Shown: positions 44,094-51,818, numbered from the stretch's first letter. The stretch is 64,000 bases of DNA from Bacteroidota bacterium (GCA_027487835.1 JAIYCU010000019.1:89395-153394); one strand, 5' to 3'. The notes: generated by a model from the sequence alone, not told the origin. A program made the numbers and translations.

Positions 44094-44869
44094 TACCAAC
44101 TTAATTTTTCTTTGTTTAAAAAAGCGTTGATGCCTTTTTTGCAATCCTCGCTTGCCCTGGTTTTAGCATTCATTTGTGCCGCATATTCTATAGCCTCCAC
44201 AAGATTTAACTCGGGCACATGTGCAAGCATCGTTTTGGTGGCAGCAACAGATTGAGATGAAGTTTGTTTGCATAGTTTTACAGCAAATTCATGCACCGTT
44301 TCTTCAATAATTGCTGATTCTACTACATAATTGATAAGGCCTAGTTCTTGTGCTTGTTGCGCCTCTATAATTTCACCACTTAATAAAATTTGTCTTGCTC
44401 TTCGTTCGCCCATTTGTCTTAGCAAGAATACCATCACAATGGCAGGGATGAAACCAATTTTAACTTCGGTATAGGCGAATTTTGCATGCGATTCTGCAAA
44501 ACAAAAATCACAAATAGTGGCAAGGCCACAACCTCCTGCAAAAGCGGCACCATGCACCATGCTAATTACAGGCTTTGGGAAGTGATATATTTTCAGAAAT
44601 AAATCTGCTAAATGTTTGCTATCGGTTAGGTTTTCTTCAAATGTATTGGTTTGTAAGGCTTGCAAAGAGGCTAAATCTGCACCTGAGCAAAAAGCTTCAC
44701 CGTTTCCTTTTAATACAATTACTTTACAGGTAGCATCTTGCTCTGCCTGTGCAAGTCTTTCTTTGATGGCAGATACAAACTCATAACTTAAGGCATTTCT
44801 TTTTTCAGGGCGGTTTAGGGTTAAATACGCCACCCTATCAATTACTTCGTATGTTACCAATGCTTCCAT
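44093..44869 (-). CDS. Enoyl-CoA hydratase/isomerase family protein
   Basis: A 258-aa crotonase-fold enzyme. The CoA/oxyanion motifs are RPEKRNALSYEF, GNGEAFCSGADLASL and VHGAAFAGGCGLATICDF; TEVKIGFIPAIV carries the catalytic Glu position of hydratases. The family hydrates or isomerises acyl-CoA double bonds; the pattern is closest to the methylglutaconyl/enoyl-CoA hydratases of fatty-acid or leucine breakdown, but substrate cannot be fixed. It overlaps the GLPGLI-like gene by one base. The 21-bp repeat array begins 112 bp upstream of its start. Confidence 0.88.
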   Translation of the reverse strand: MEALVTYEVIDRVAYLTLNRPEKRNALSYEFVSAIKERLAQAEQDATCKVIVLKGNGEAFCSGADLASLQALQTNTFEENLTDSKHLADLFLKIYHFPKPVISMVHGAAFAGGCGLATICDFCFAESHAKFAYTEVKIGFIPAIVMVFLLRQMGERRARQILLSGEIIEAQQAQELGLINYVVESAIIEETVHEFAVKLCKQTSSQSVAATKTMLAHVPELNLVEAIEYAAQMNAKTRASEDCKKGINAFLNKEKLSW

Positions 44870-44980
44870 ATTTTATAGTTTTGAGACTGCAACCGTTTTA
44901 CGCAGAATCTATCATGTGTAATAATAGTTATAATTTCTATTTTTCAAAAAAATTGATTGATGTATTGTGTGAGTATTGTC

Positions 44981-45274
44981 ATGCATCACTTGTTTTTAGT
45001 CATGCAACACTTGTTTTTAGCAATGCATCATTTGGTTTTAGCAGTTTCTCATTTGTTTTTGTTAGTGTACTATTTGTTTTTAGCTGTGCAACACTTGTTT
45101 TTATTAATGCAACACTTGTTATTCTGAATGCACTACTTGGTTTTGTTAGCGCATCAATTGTTTTTTGCAGCGCACAACTTGTATTTAGCAATGCAACAAT
45201 TCTTTTTATTAATGCACCACTTGCAAATGACAATGCACTGCTTGTTTTTAGCAGTGTTTCATTTGTTTTATTGA
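44981..45274. repeat. 14-unit array of a degenerate 21-bp tandem repeat
   Basis: Unit consensus ATGCAACACTTGTTTTTAGCA, each copy exactly 21 bp with no indel across 14 units, though single units differ by 1-9 bases. Both strands stay open in one phase: plus as a hydrophobic 7-residue repeat (ATLVFSN), minus as an amphipathic one (ALLKTSV). The array fills the gap between the enoyl-CoA hydratase start and comEC and runs 7 bp into the comEC end. I cannot decide whether it is coding. Confidence 0.85.
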
Positions 45275-47331
45275 GTTTGCATAATATTATAACGAAAGGC
45301 ACCTTGGCTTGCAATATCATGACATAAGTGTTTAGCTTTTTTGCATAGATCTTGAATTTTTTTCCTTTGTTTATAGGGTATTTCTGGAAGTATAAGCACC
45401 TGCTTCACCCTCATTTTATTTAGTATTTCCGTGCTTGGCAGCCAAGCACCTTTGCCTAAAATTAAGATTGCTGCTTGTTGGGGCCATTTTTGAGGGTTTT
45501 TACGAAGGTAAAGCATATTTAGTTTAGGGGTAATTTCTATCAGGCAACTTGTGGTATCAAGGCAGGTGATTTGTTTAAGTTTAATATTTTGAGAAACAAA
45601 ATGCGCCTGAATGATTTTTAAATTTTTATCCGTTTCTTGGTTCAAGCTTACCCAGCCTTCATTTTGCTTTGTACAGCTAAATAATAATTTTTGAGAAGTT
45701 GCATAAATGGTAATTTCTGAATGGGTTTTTTCCCAGAAAAGTTGGCTTAGGTTCAAACCGAAACCTAGTAAAATAACTACCAATATTATTTTTAATGATT
45801 GGGCATTTTTGAAATAAAAATATAGACTTAAGCATGCAATTAAGATATAACAAAATGCAGCGTAAGAAAGTGGAAAATATACTTGGTCGATTATAGAAAA
45901 AGGCAATTGAGCAATATATTTTACCAAGAAGTTTGCAATGCCTAAGCATTTAGAAATAAGCCATGCCAGGGTTGTGGCTGCAAGGGTAAACTTATGCATA
46001 ATTAAAAGTATTATGCCAAGATAAATGAGTAGGGTGGTGAGGGGAATAAGCAATAAATTAGCTACTAAAAAGTAGTTTGGAAATTGATGAAAATAGAAAA
46101 GACTAATAGGGAAAGTTAATGCTTGTGCAGCCAAAGAAACAGCACTTACTTTCCAGATTTCATTGAATAATTTATTGCCAAAATTAATGCTCTGGTAGAG
46201 CCTTTGATAAAAACAAATAATACCCAGTACAGCTGCATAACTTAATTGAAAGCCAGCATGCCATAGCATTTGTGGATTTATACATAATAAGAAAAATGCC
46301 GAAGCGGCAAGGCTATTAATGGGATTTCCGCTGCGGTTAATAATTTTCCCTATGGTCATAAAGCTAAACATAATGCTTGCTCTTAAAATGCTAGGCGATA
46401 AACCGCACAATAACGCATAGGCCCAAATGCCCAATAAAAGAAAATAGGGTTCGGCATTTCTGCCCCATTTTTTTCTTTTAAAAGGTTTGCTTATCCAACC
46501 TAAAATAAGAAAAATTAAACCCACATGCATGCCGCTAACAGCCAATACATGTAAGGTTCCGGTTTTGCTATAAGCTTGTATAAGTTCATCCGGAATGTGA
46601 TCATCTAAGCCAAAAAGTAAAGCTTCTGAAATGCCAATTTCAGCTTCTGTTTGGAGATATTGGGCCAGAATTTTACTTATGGCATTTTGCCAAACATCAA
46701 CCTTTTTAAGCACTGAAAATGTAGAATCCTTTGCATACAATTTCCACGCTGATGTATACAAAAACTGTTGATGAAAAATTCCTTTACGGGCCATGAATGC
46801 CTTATAATTAAATTCACCTGGGTTTTTGGGCAAAGAAATTTCTTGGTATTGGGATTTAATTAGAATTTGGTCGCCTTTTGCCAAAAGCAGCCCAAGACTG
46901 TCTTTGGGAAGCGAAATTTGCAATTTGCCGTTTAAAGGAACAAAGACTTTGTTTTGATTTTGGCCAGCAATAACAATGGTTTCAAAAGAAATTCTTTGAT
47001 TGGTTTGTTTCGGTTTTGTTTCGGTTTGAACCAAAAGATAGTCGGTATTTTGATACGAAAAATGATTTTGTAAACGAACTTCTTTTTGGTTAGAGATAAG
47101 GCAAAATCCTAGTATTAATGTTAAGATATTATGTTGCAAACCTTGCATGGGTTCAAACCGAAAATGAGTTAGCAACACATGCGCTGTAAAATTGATGATA
47201 ACTGTTAAGCCCAATAGAATTAAGCTATAAAAGAGTTTGATGGCAAAGTAATCTCCAAGGATTATTCCTGCAAGAAACGGAATCACTAAACGAATAAATG
47301 GCATTTGTTGCCAAAAAGTGGCTATCATCAT
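45268..47331 (-). CDS. comEC: ComEC/Rec2 DNA-uptake channel protein
   Basis: A 687-aa inner-membrane protein that in competent bacteria passes single-stranded DNA into the cytosol. The N-terminus has two hydrophobic helices and a DUF4131/OB-like region (LLAKGDQILIKSQYQE). The competence core contains the hallmark VLAVSGMHVGLIFL and GLSPSILRASIMFSF, with about eight more helices. The C-terminal ~170 residues are short and lack HxHxDH, so no metallo-beta-lactamase active site is seen, as is common in Bacteroidota. The gene carries three exact copies of the dispersed GGTTYRAACC motif, the most of any gene here. Confidence 0.92.
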   Translation of the reverse strand: MMIATFWQQMPFIRLVIPFLAGIILGDYFAIKLFYSLILLGLTVIINFTAHVLLTHFRFEPMQGLQHNILTLILGFCLISNQKEVRLQNHFSYQNTDYLLVQTETKPKQTNQRISFETIVIAGQNQNKVFVPLNGKLQISLPKDSLGLLLAKGDQILIKSQYQEISLPKNPGEFNYKAFMARKGIFHQQFLYTSAWKLYAKDSTFSVLKKVDVWQNAISKILAQYLQTEAEIGISEALLFGLDDHIPDELIQAYSKTGTLHVLAVSGMHVGLIFLILGWISKPFKRKKWGRNAEPYFLLLGIWAYALLCGLSPSILRASIMFSFMTIGKIINRSGNPINSLAASAFFLLCINPQMLWHAGFQLSYAAVLGIICFYQRLYQSINFGNKLFNEIWKVSAVSLAAQALTFPISLFYFHQFPNYFLVANLLLIPLTTLLIYLGIILLIMHKFTLAATTLAWLISKCLGIANFLVKYIAQLPFSIIDQVYFPLSYAAFCYILIACLSLYFYFKNAQSLKIILVVILLGFGLNLSQLFWEKTHSEITIYATSQKLLFSCTKQNEGWVSLNQETDKNLKIIQAHFVSQNIKLKQITCLDTTSCLIEITPKLNMLYLRKNPQKWPQQAAILILGKGAWLPSTEILNKMRVKQVLILPEIPYKQRKKIQDLCKKAKHLCHDIASQGAFRYNIMQTQ
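45750..45759 (-). repeat. GGTTYRAACC dispersed motif, copy 11
   Basis: GGTTCAAACC followed by GAAACC, in comEC; encodes GLN. Confidence 0.85.
47023..47032 (+). repeat. GGTTYRAACC dispersed motif, copy 12
   Basis: Full-context copy TTTCGGTTTGAACCAAAA in comEC, preceded by a second half-copy TTTCGGTTTTG; encodes VQTET. Confidence 0.85.
47150..47159 (-). repeat. GGTTYRAACC dispersed motif, copy 13
   Basis: GGTTCAAACC followed by GAAAA, in comEC, 127 bp from copy 12 and opposite in orientation; encodes FEP. Confidence 0.85.
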
Positions 47332-47352
47332 TTTGGGTGTTTATAACCTATA

Positions 47353-47382
47353 TTGACATAAGATAGCGAATGTTTAGTTTTG
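47353..47382 (+). promoter_or_regulatory. Promoter of the four-helix membrane protein gene
   Basis: TTG (47353-47355), 19 bases, TAGTTTTG (47375-47382); the predicted transcript leader before ATG 47399 is only about 10 bases. Confidence 0.75.
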
Positions 47383-47398
47383 ATAAAATTTGAGCAAT

Positions 47399-47845
47399 AT
47401 GTATATAACCTTACTTACCATTCACAATCTCCTTCGCTGGTTATTTCTAGCCGCGGCATTGTATGCAATTTATCGCGCAGTTATGGGCCTCATGAACAAG
47501 AGTGTTTATAACAAAAGCGATAATACCTCGGGTACTTTCTTAGTAGCCTTAGCGCACAGTCAGTTATTAATCGGAATTATTCTATTATTTGTGAGTCCAG
47601 TTATTCAAGCGGCTATGGCAGATATGGGTGCAGCCATGAAAGATAAAGCACTTCGCTTGCAATTAATTGAGCATCCCTTAACCATGATTATTGGTGTGGT
47701 GCTTATTCAAATTGGCCGCATAAGAACACGCAAGGCTTACGCAGATTCAGACAAATACAAGCGCAGCTTGATATTTTTTGGAATTGGTTTGCTACTCATA
47801 CTCTCTAGAATTCCTTGGGGAAGCTCTCCAATGTTTCGCTTCTAA
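47399..47845 (+). CDS. Four-helix integral membrane protein of unknown function
   Basis: 148 aa from the ATG at 47399. A TTG at 47390 is in frame but would sit only eight bases after the -7 box, so the ATG is preferred. Four hydrophobic helices at about 5-25, 45-65, 92-110 and 122-140. Conserved-looking features are HNLLRW near the N-terminus, LAHSQLLIGI, IEHPLTMIIG (histidines within or beside helices) and GRIRTRKA. Histidine-bearing four-helix proteins like this are often annotated cytochrome b-like; haem binding is only a possibility. Monocistronic: own promoter before, strong terminator after. Confidence 0.8.
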   Translation: MYITLLTIHNLLRWLFLAAALYAIYRAVMGLMNKSVYNKSDNTSGTFLVALAHSQLLIGIILLFVSPVIQAAMADMGAAMKDKALRLQLIEHPLTMIIGVVLIQIGRIRTRKAYADSDKYKRSLIFFGIGLLLILSRIPWGSSPMFRF

Positions 47846-47850
47846 AAAAT

Positions 47851-47890
47851 AAAATGAAGGGAATCAATGCATTCCCTTCATTTTTGTGTT
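47851..47890 (+). terminator. Rho-independent terminator
   Basis: Perfect 14-bp stem AAAATGAAGGGAAT / ATTCCCTTCATTTT around CAATGC, continuing into a T-rich tail. Separates the four-helix membrane protein gene from the GbsR operon. Confidence 0.9.
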
Positions 47891-47896
47891 TTTATT

Positions 47897-47928
47897 CCTA
47901 AACTTTCAATAAGTATTGAAAGTTTAGG
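47897..47928. promoter_or_regulatory. GbsR/MarR operator candidate, site 1
   Basis: Perfect inverted repeat CCTAAACTTTCAAT-AAGT-ATTGAAAGTTTAGG (14-bp arms). Its core TTTCAATAnnTATTGAAA recurs at 48853. The right arm contains the -33 TTG of the promoter, so a bound regulator would block polymerase. Confidence 0.8.
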
Positions 47929-47945
47929 AATTTATAATATCTTTG
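47916..47945 (+). promoter_or_regulatory. Promoter of the GbsR operon
   Basis: TTG (47916-47918), 19 bases, TATCTTTG (47938-47945), 14 bases before the ATG at 47960. Confidence 0.8.
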
Positions 47946-47959
47946 TACACGAAAACAAT

Positions 47960-48466
47960 ATGAAATTTAATCAAGCAAAAGAGCAATTTATTCAAACTTG
48001 GGGAACCTTGGGTAGCGAATGGGGCATTAACAGAAGCATGGCACAAGTGCATGCTTTGTTATTAATTTCACCTGAACCCTTGAGTACAGAAAATGTAATG
48101 GAGGAATTAAGCATAAGTAGGGGCAATGCCAATATGAATTTGCGGGATTTAATCAATTGGAATTTGATTAGCAAAGTATTGGTGCCTGGCGACCGAAAAG
48201 AATATTTTGAAGCAGAGAAAGACATTTGGGAAATAGCCAGGCGCATTGCAAAAGAGCGCAAACGCCGTGAGTTGGAGCCTGTGCTAAAAGTATTGGCCCA
48301 GCTAAAACAAGCCGAACTTGACAAATCCTTGAACACACATAAATCTTTTTTATCAACTATCAACGATTTAGATGATTTTGTAGGAAAGATGGATAAGTCG
48401 GTAGAGGTTATGCTCAAAGCAGATGAAAGTTGGTTTTTTAGTACACTCTTAAAATTAATAAAGTAA
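47960..48466 (+). CDS. GbsR/MarR-family transcriptional regulator
   Basis: 168 aa from the ATG at 47960, just behind the -7 box; longer versions would begin inside the operator. Winged-helix core: MAQVHALLLISPEPLSTENVM, ELSISRGNANMNLRDLINWN, VLVPGDRKEYFEAEKDIW, followed by a long dimerisation helix (RRIAKERKRRELEPVL). This matches the GbsR subgroup, whose founder represses choline uptake genes in Bacillus. Gene, operator and promoter form a standard autoregulated unit. The stop shares a base with the next start (taATGa), and the operator core repeats before the third gene, so the downstream membrane proteins are its probable regulon. Confidence 0.9.
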   Translation: MKFNQAKEQFIQTWGTLGSEWGINRSMAQVHALLLISPEPLSTENVMEELSISRGNANMNLRDLINWNLISKVLVPGDRKEYFEAEKDIWEIARRIAKERKRRELEPVLKVLAQLKQAELDKSLNTHKSFLSTINDLDDFVGKMDKSVEVMLKADESWFFSTLLKLIK

Positions 48467-48852
48467 TGACTGCATTTAAATTATTCACCTTTAAAAAGGC
48501 AGACGCATGGATACAAGTTTCTGTAATTGTTATTGCAATAGCTTGGATGATATTTGAAATTATAAAAGGCGCAAGAGATTTAGACTTGGTTGGAATGTAT
48601 ATAATTTCATTGTCGGCCATTGGTTTTTTTCAATTGCTCAGTTTCTTTATCCATTGGTATATTAATGCTGGAGATTTAAGTAAGCTAAGAAAATATTATA
48701 GCAGAGCGCTTTTAGGCTTGCTCGTTTTATTAGTGCCACCTTTAACGCCAGTTGGTTTGTTCTTTTTGCTATTTCTTACTCCAGGATTCGCAATTGCTTA
48801 CATCGCTATTATTTTTTCTGAAATTAAGCCGCGCTCTTTTTTTGATTTATAG
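48466..48852 (+). CDS. Small membrane protein, GbsR operon gene 2
   Basis: A 128-aa protein with about four hydrophobic helices (residues 15-33, 42-63, 82-96, 98-117) and a basic loop (KLRKYYSRAL). Its ATG overlaps the regulator stop by one base, so expression is tied to the regulator. No family I recognise. The proline-rich LLVPPLTPVGLFFLLF turn sits between the last two helices. Beyond integral membrane location nothing can be said about function. Confidence 0.8.
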   Translation: MTAFKLFTFKKADAWIQVSVIVIAIAWMIFEIIKGARDLDLVGMYIISLSAIGFFQLLSFFIHWYINAGDLSKLRKYYSRALLGLLVLLVPPLTPVGLFFLLFLTPGFAIAYIAIIFSEIKPRSFFDL

Positions 48853-48870
48853 TTTCAATATTTATTGAAA
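48853..48870. promoter_or_regulatory. GbsR/MarR operator candidate, site 2
   Basis: TTTCAATATTTATTGAAA, the same 18-bp core as site 1 (only the centre differs), in the 30-bp gap before the third operon gene. No -7 box is found around it, so it may be a roadblock or auxiliary site. Confidence 0.75.
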
Positions 48871-48882
48871 ATACCATAAGTT

Positions 48883-49239
48883 ATGACCTATAATACAATT
48901 GCCTATTTGTTTTACTTGCCATTTACCATCGGAATAACTTGGTGGGTTGGTAAAGATTTGAATCGCAAGGGAGCTTATTTATTATGGGCTGCTTTTGAAG
49001 ATAATGCCTTAGTAAATACCATTAATCGATTTTTACTTTTGGGTTATTACCTTTTAAACATTGGCTATGCGGTGCTTAGTTTGAGTTTGTTTCCGCGATT
49101 GGAAAGTTCGGTCCAATTGTTTTCTGTACTTGCTTTTAGGGTGGGCATTATTATGAGTTCCTTGGCCATCATTCATTACATAAACATCCTAGTCATTCAT
49201 CTTTTTTCAGTTCAAATTAAAAAGTTCTTACACATTTAA
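48883..49239 (+). CDS. Small three-helix membrane protein (paralogue of 49273-49641)
   Basis: 118 aa, three hydrophobic helices (about 5-22, 48-70, 84-112). It shares with its neighbour the order [Y-x-Y]LP-x-TI, a short amphipathic loop and a GYYLLNIGYAVLS motif (GFYLLNIGFALMM in the neighbour), so the two are tandem paralogues. No known family. It follows operator site 2 by 12 bp. Probably pairs or mixes with its paralogue in the membrane. Confidence 0.8.
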   Translation: MTYNTIAYLFYLPFTIGITWWVGKDLNRKGAYLLWAAFEDNALVNTINRFLLLGYYLLNIGYAVLSLSLFPRLESSVQLFSVLAFRVGIIMSSLAIIHYINILVIHLFSVQIKKFLHI

Positions 49240-49272
49240 AACCTCACATTTTTAACCCTTAATTACAATTTT

Positions 49273-49641
49273 ATGGAAACCAATTTTGTATTAGTATCCT
49301 ATTATGTTTACTTACCTGTAACGATTTTATTAACCTTATACGTTGCCCACGTATTATTTAAACAAGGACGCATTTTTATGCTCGATATCTTTAAAGGTCG
49401 CGCAGAGATTGCAGATGCTACCAATCATTTGTTTAAAGTTGGCTTTTATTTATTGAATATTGGTTTTGCCCTCATGATGATGGAAACAAACTATGACATT
49501 ATAAGCGCGCAAGAATTAGTGGAAGTATTAAGCAATAAAATTGGTTGGTTCTCTGTGTACTTAGGCATCATGTTATTTTTCAATTTGTTCTTATTTTTCA
49601 GAGGGAAAAGGAAGTCGGCACAACCCACACAGCTCTTATAA
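49273..49641 (+). CDS. Small three-helix membrane protein (paralogue of 48883-49239)
   Basis: 122 aa with three hydrophobic helices (about 5-28, 55-72, 93-113) and a basic C-terminus (FRGKRKSAQ). It shows the tandem-paralogue motif GFYLLNIGFALMM and opens with VYLPVTILLTLYV. The loop MLDIFKGRAEIADATNHLFKV aligns with AAFEDNALVNTINRFLLL of the neighbour. It is the last gene of the GbsR operon, closed by a terminator 10 bp downstream. Confidence 0.8.
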   Translation: METNFVLVSYYVYLPVTILLTLYVAHVLFKQGRIFMLDIFKGRAEIADATNHLFKVGFYLLNIGFALMMMETNYDIISAQELVEVLSNKIGWFSVYLGIMLFFNLFLFFRGKRKSAQPTQLL

Positions 49642-49650
49642 AAAACGCAC

Positions 49651-49685
49651 AAGGCCGAGGTTCATGGTAAAACTTCGGCCTTATT
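49651..49685 (+). terminator. Rho-independent terminator
   Basis: AAGGCCGAGG pairs with CTTCGGCCTT (one G-U) around TTCATGGTAAAA; ends the GbsR operon. Confidence 0.85.
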
Positions 49686-49711
49686 GGCTATATTCGTAAA
49701 AACATATTACA

Positions 49712-50956
49712 TTGACCTTCGACGATTTTTATTTAGACCCACAATTAATGGATGGCTTGGATGCCATGGGATTTCTAACCCCAACACCTATACAAGAAAA
49801 AGCCATACCCTTAATTTTAGACCATTATGATTTGATTGCTTGTGCACAAACAGGCACGGGTAAAACGGCAGCCTATTTATTGCCAATTATTGATAAGATT
49901 GTAAATTCATCTCACAGCCATTTAAACACATTGATATTAGTTCCCACACGGGAGTTGGCCCAGCAAATAGATCAACAATTGGTTGGCTTTGGCTATTATG
50001 TTGCCATTAGTTCAATTGCTGTTTATGGCGGCGGTGATGGAAATTTGTTTAACCAACAACAAACCGCCTTGCGCCAAGGTGCAGACATTATTATTGCCAC
50101 GCCTGGTCGTTTGATTGCCCATTTGGCCTCTGGTGTAATTGATTTTAGTAAATTAGAACACCTTGTTTTAGACGAGGCCGATAGAATGTTGGATATGGGC
50201 TTTTATGATGATATTGTAAAAATCATTAGTTATTTGCCCAAAGACCGCCAAACACTTTTGTTTTCGGCTACCATGCCACCGCGCATTAAGACCTTAGCAA
50301 ATAAGATTCTGTTTGAACCAAAGGAAGTAAGTATATCTATTTCTAAACCTGCAGAAGGCATCAAGCAGCTGGCCTATGTAACTTATGAGCCGCAAAAAAT
50401 GACTTTACTAGGTGAGATTTTTAAGGAAAAATACCAGAGTGTAATTGTTTTTGCCTCTACTAAAGAAAAGGTTAAAGGTTTGCATTTTGAGTTTAAGAAG
50501 ATTGGTATTCCAGCTAAATCTTTTCATTCAGATTTAGAGCAACGAGAGCGAGAAGAACTCCTTAATGATTTTCGAAATAGAAAGATACAAGTATTAATTG
50601 GCACTGATATATTATCTCGCGGCATTGATGTAGACGGCATCGATTTGGTTATAAATTTTGATGTGCCACCCGATCCAGAAGATTATGTTCATAGAATTGG
50701 CAGAACGGCAAGGGCAGAAACCACTGGTACTGCAATTACCTTTATCAATGAAAAGGACATGCGTAGGTTTCATTCAATTGAGAAGCTTATAGAAAAAGAA
50801 ATTCCTAAATTGCCTTTACCAGAAGGCTTAGGCGAGGCACCTGTTTATGAGCCTTTAAAGAAAGTTATTGTTGGTTCGAACCGAAATAAACCTGCTGGAA
50901 ATGGGAAGTCGAAAGGACAATGGCGTGGTGGACCACCTAGAAAACCTAAAGGTTAA
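49712..50956 (+). CDS. DEAD-box RNA helicase, RhlE-like
   Basis: ATP-dependent RNA helicase (414 aa) for RNA remodelling in ribosome assembly or decay. The start is TTG at 49712: it yields MTFDDFYLDPQLMDGLDAMGF, the regular RhlE-type N-terminus, and the first ATG lies after the Q-motif lead. Motifs in order: Q motif TPTPIQ, I AQTGTGKT, Ia PTRELAQQ, II LDEADRMLD, III LFSATMP, IV VIVFAST, V LIGTDILSRGID and VI HRIGRTAR. A basic Gly/Lys/Arg tail follows, typical of RNA contact. Its stop overlaps that of the convergent PAS protein by 11 bp. Confidence 0.95.
   Translation: MTFDDFYLDPQLMDGLDAMGFLTPTPIQEKAIPLILDHYDLIACAQTGTGKTAAYLLPIIDKIVNSSHSHLNTLILVPTRELAQQIDQQLVGFGYYVAISSIAVYGGGDGNLFNQQQTALRQGADIIIATPGRLIAHLASGVIDFSKLEHLVLDEADRMLDMGFYDDIVKIISYLPKDRQTLLFSATMPPRIKTLANKILFEPKEVSISISKPAEGIKQLAYVTYEPQKMTLLGEIFKEKYQSVIVFASTKEKVKGLHFEFKKIGIPAKSFHSDLEQREREELLNDFRNRKIQVLIGTDILSRGIDVDGIDLVINFDVPPDPEDYVHRIGRTARAETTGTAITFINEKDMRRFHSIEKLIEKEIPKLPLPEGLGEAPVYEPLKKVIVGSNRNKPAGNGKSKGQWRGGPPRKPKG
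50873..50882 (-). repeat. GGTTYRAACC dispersed motif, copy 14
   Basis: Palindromic GGTTCGAACC followed by GAAATAA, in the helicase tail; encodes GSN. A one-mismatch relative (TGTTTGAACC) is in the same gene at 50310-50319. Confidence 0.85.
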
Positions 50957-51818
50957 AATCGTTTAAGTCGATTTGTTTTACACTTTCGGATAAGCCAGCA
51001 TACATATTATTAAATTGGTTGGCAAATATTTGAAAGTTCTTATCCAATTCAATGATTTTTCTGCTAATCTCAAGCATTTCATTAGAAACGCGCGCTTCTG
51101 CAGGTAAACTCTTTAATTGATTCTCCACCTCTTGAACAGTGCTGCTAATATAATTAAACTGTGTTCTTACTTGGTCGCCAATCTGTGTTTCAAATTGTTT
51201 GTGTCGAACCAAAAGTAAAGAGAAATTATATTTTAATTGAATAAGTGGGGTGATATCATAAATGCTTAAAATGACAAGGCCATCTTCGGCACATTTAAAA
51301 TGTAGATTGCAATAAATGTCTTCGCCTTTTTTACGAGTCATCCTTACATCTCTCATAAAAAAAGAATCTTCGGTATAAGTGTTAAATTCTCTGCTAAAAT
51401 TTTCTCTTTTGCCACTATAAATAAACTCTAATAATTTGGCAGATTCTAGCATCGATTCAGGGCAATCTAAAAAGAACATAGCCTCTTTATTAGCATCCCT
51501 TATTTTGAAGTTTACCTTTTCAAAAACTAATAATGGATTGGGGTTTTCATCAAAAATGAAACTAAGTCGGTCGTCTATTTTTAAATGTGAAAGCTGTTGT
51601 TTGTAAATGAAGTAATACCCAATAATTCCGGTAATTAAGAAAAACATGAGTTCTAAGAAAATCAACACTGATTTACCCATGTTACCAGGCATGATACCAC
51701 CAATTTTATCACCCATGAAATTAATTAAAATCCAAGAACTGAAAGTAGCAACCAGGTAAACACTGATTATTTTCAAGGAGCGGGTAGAGGCAATATCTTC
51801 TAGTTTGTTTTGGGTCAT
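50946..51818 (-). CDS. Membrane-bound PAS-domain protein with C-terminal coiled coil
   Basis: A 290-aa protein with two transmembrane helices (about 18-34 and 47-68), a cytoplasmic PAS domain (about 80-200, LSFIFDENPNPLLVFEKVNFKI, FLDCPESM, LVILSIYDITPLIQ) and a ~75-residue helical coiled coil. No HisKA, GGDEF or methyl-accepting motif is visible, so it is not a kinase by itself; the FNYISSTVQEVENQL helix suggests a dimer that passes a signal to a partner. Three small genes on the same strand follow upstream, ending with a lone receiver at 52660, a possible partner. Confidence 0.8.
   Translation of the reverse strand: MTQNKLEDIASTRSLKIISVYLVATFSSWILINFMGDKIGGIMPGNMGKSVLIFLELMFFLITGIIGYYFIYKQQLSHLKIDDRLSFIFDENPNPLLVFEKVNFKIRDANKEAMFFLDCPESMLESAKLLEFIYSGKRENFSREFNTYTEDSFFMRDVRMTRKKGEDIYCNLHFKCAEDGLVILSIYDITPLIQLKYNFSLLLVRHKQFETQIGDQVRTQFNYISSTVQEVENQLKSLPAEARVSNEMLEISRKIIELDKNFQIFANQFNNMYAGLSESVKQIDLNDFNL

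Noticed and set aside
44981..45274. CRISPR array
   Set aside because: The period is 21 bp with no distinct spacers, and no cas genes are near; it is a simple tandem repeat.
45000..45320. Minus-strand reading frame through the same array (ALLKTSV repeats)
   Set aside because: It overlaps the comEC end in another frame and stops within the array; there is no independent sign of translation.
44914..45327. Plus-strand reading frame of about 137 aa through the 21-bp array (ATLVFSN repeats)
   Set aside because: It is open mainly because the 21-bp unit lacks stops in that phase; the minus strand is equally open. It also runs into the end of comEC. No start or promoter decides for it, so it is described as a repeat.
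47857..47928. Single long attenuator made of both hairpins after the four-helix membrane gene
   Set aside because: The first hairpin is a complete terminator and the second is symmetric, overlaps the next promoter and recurs at 48853, so they are better read as separate elements.
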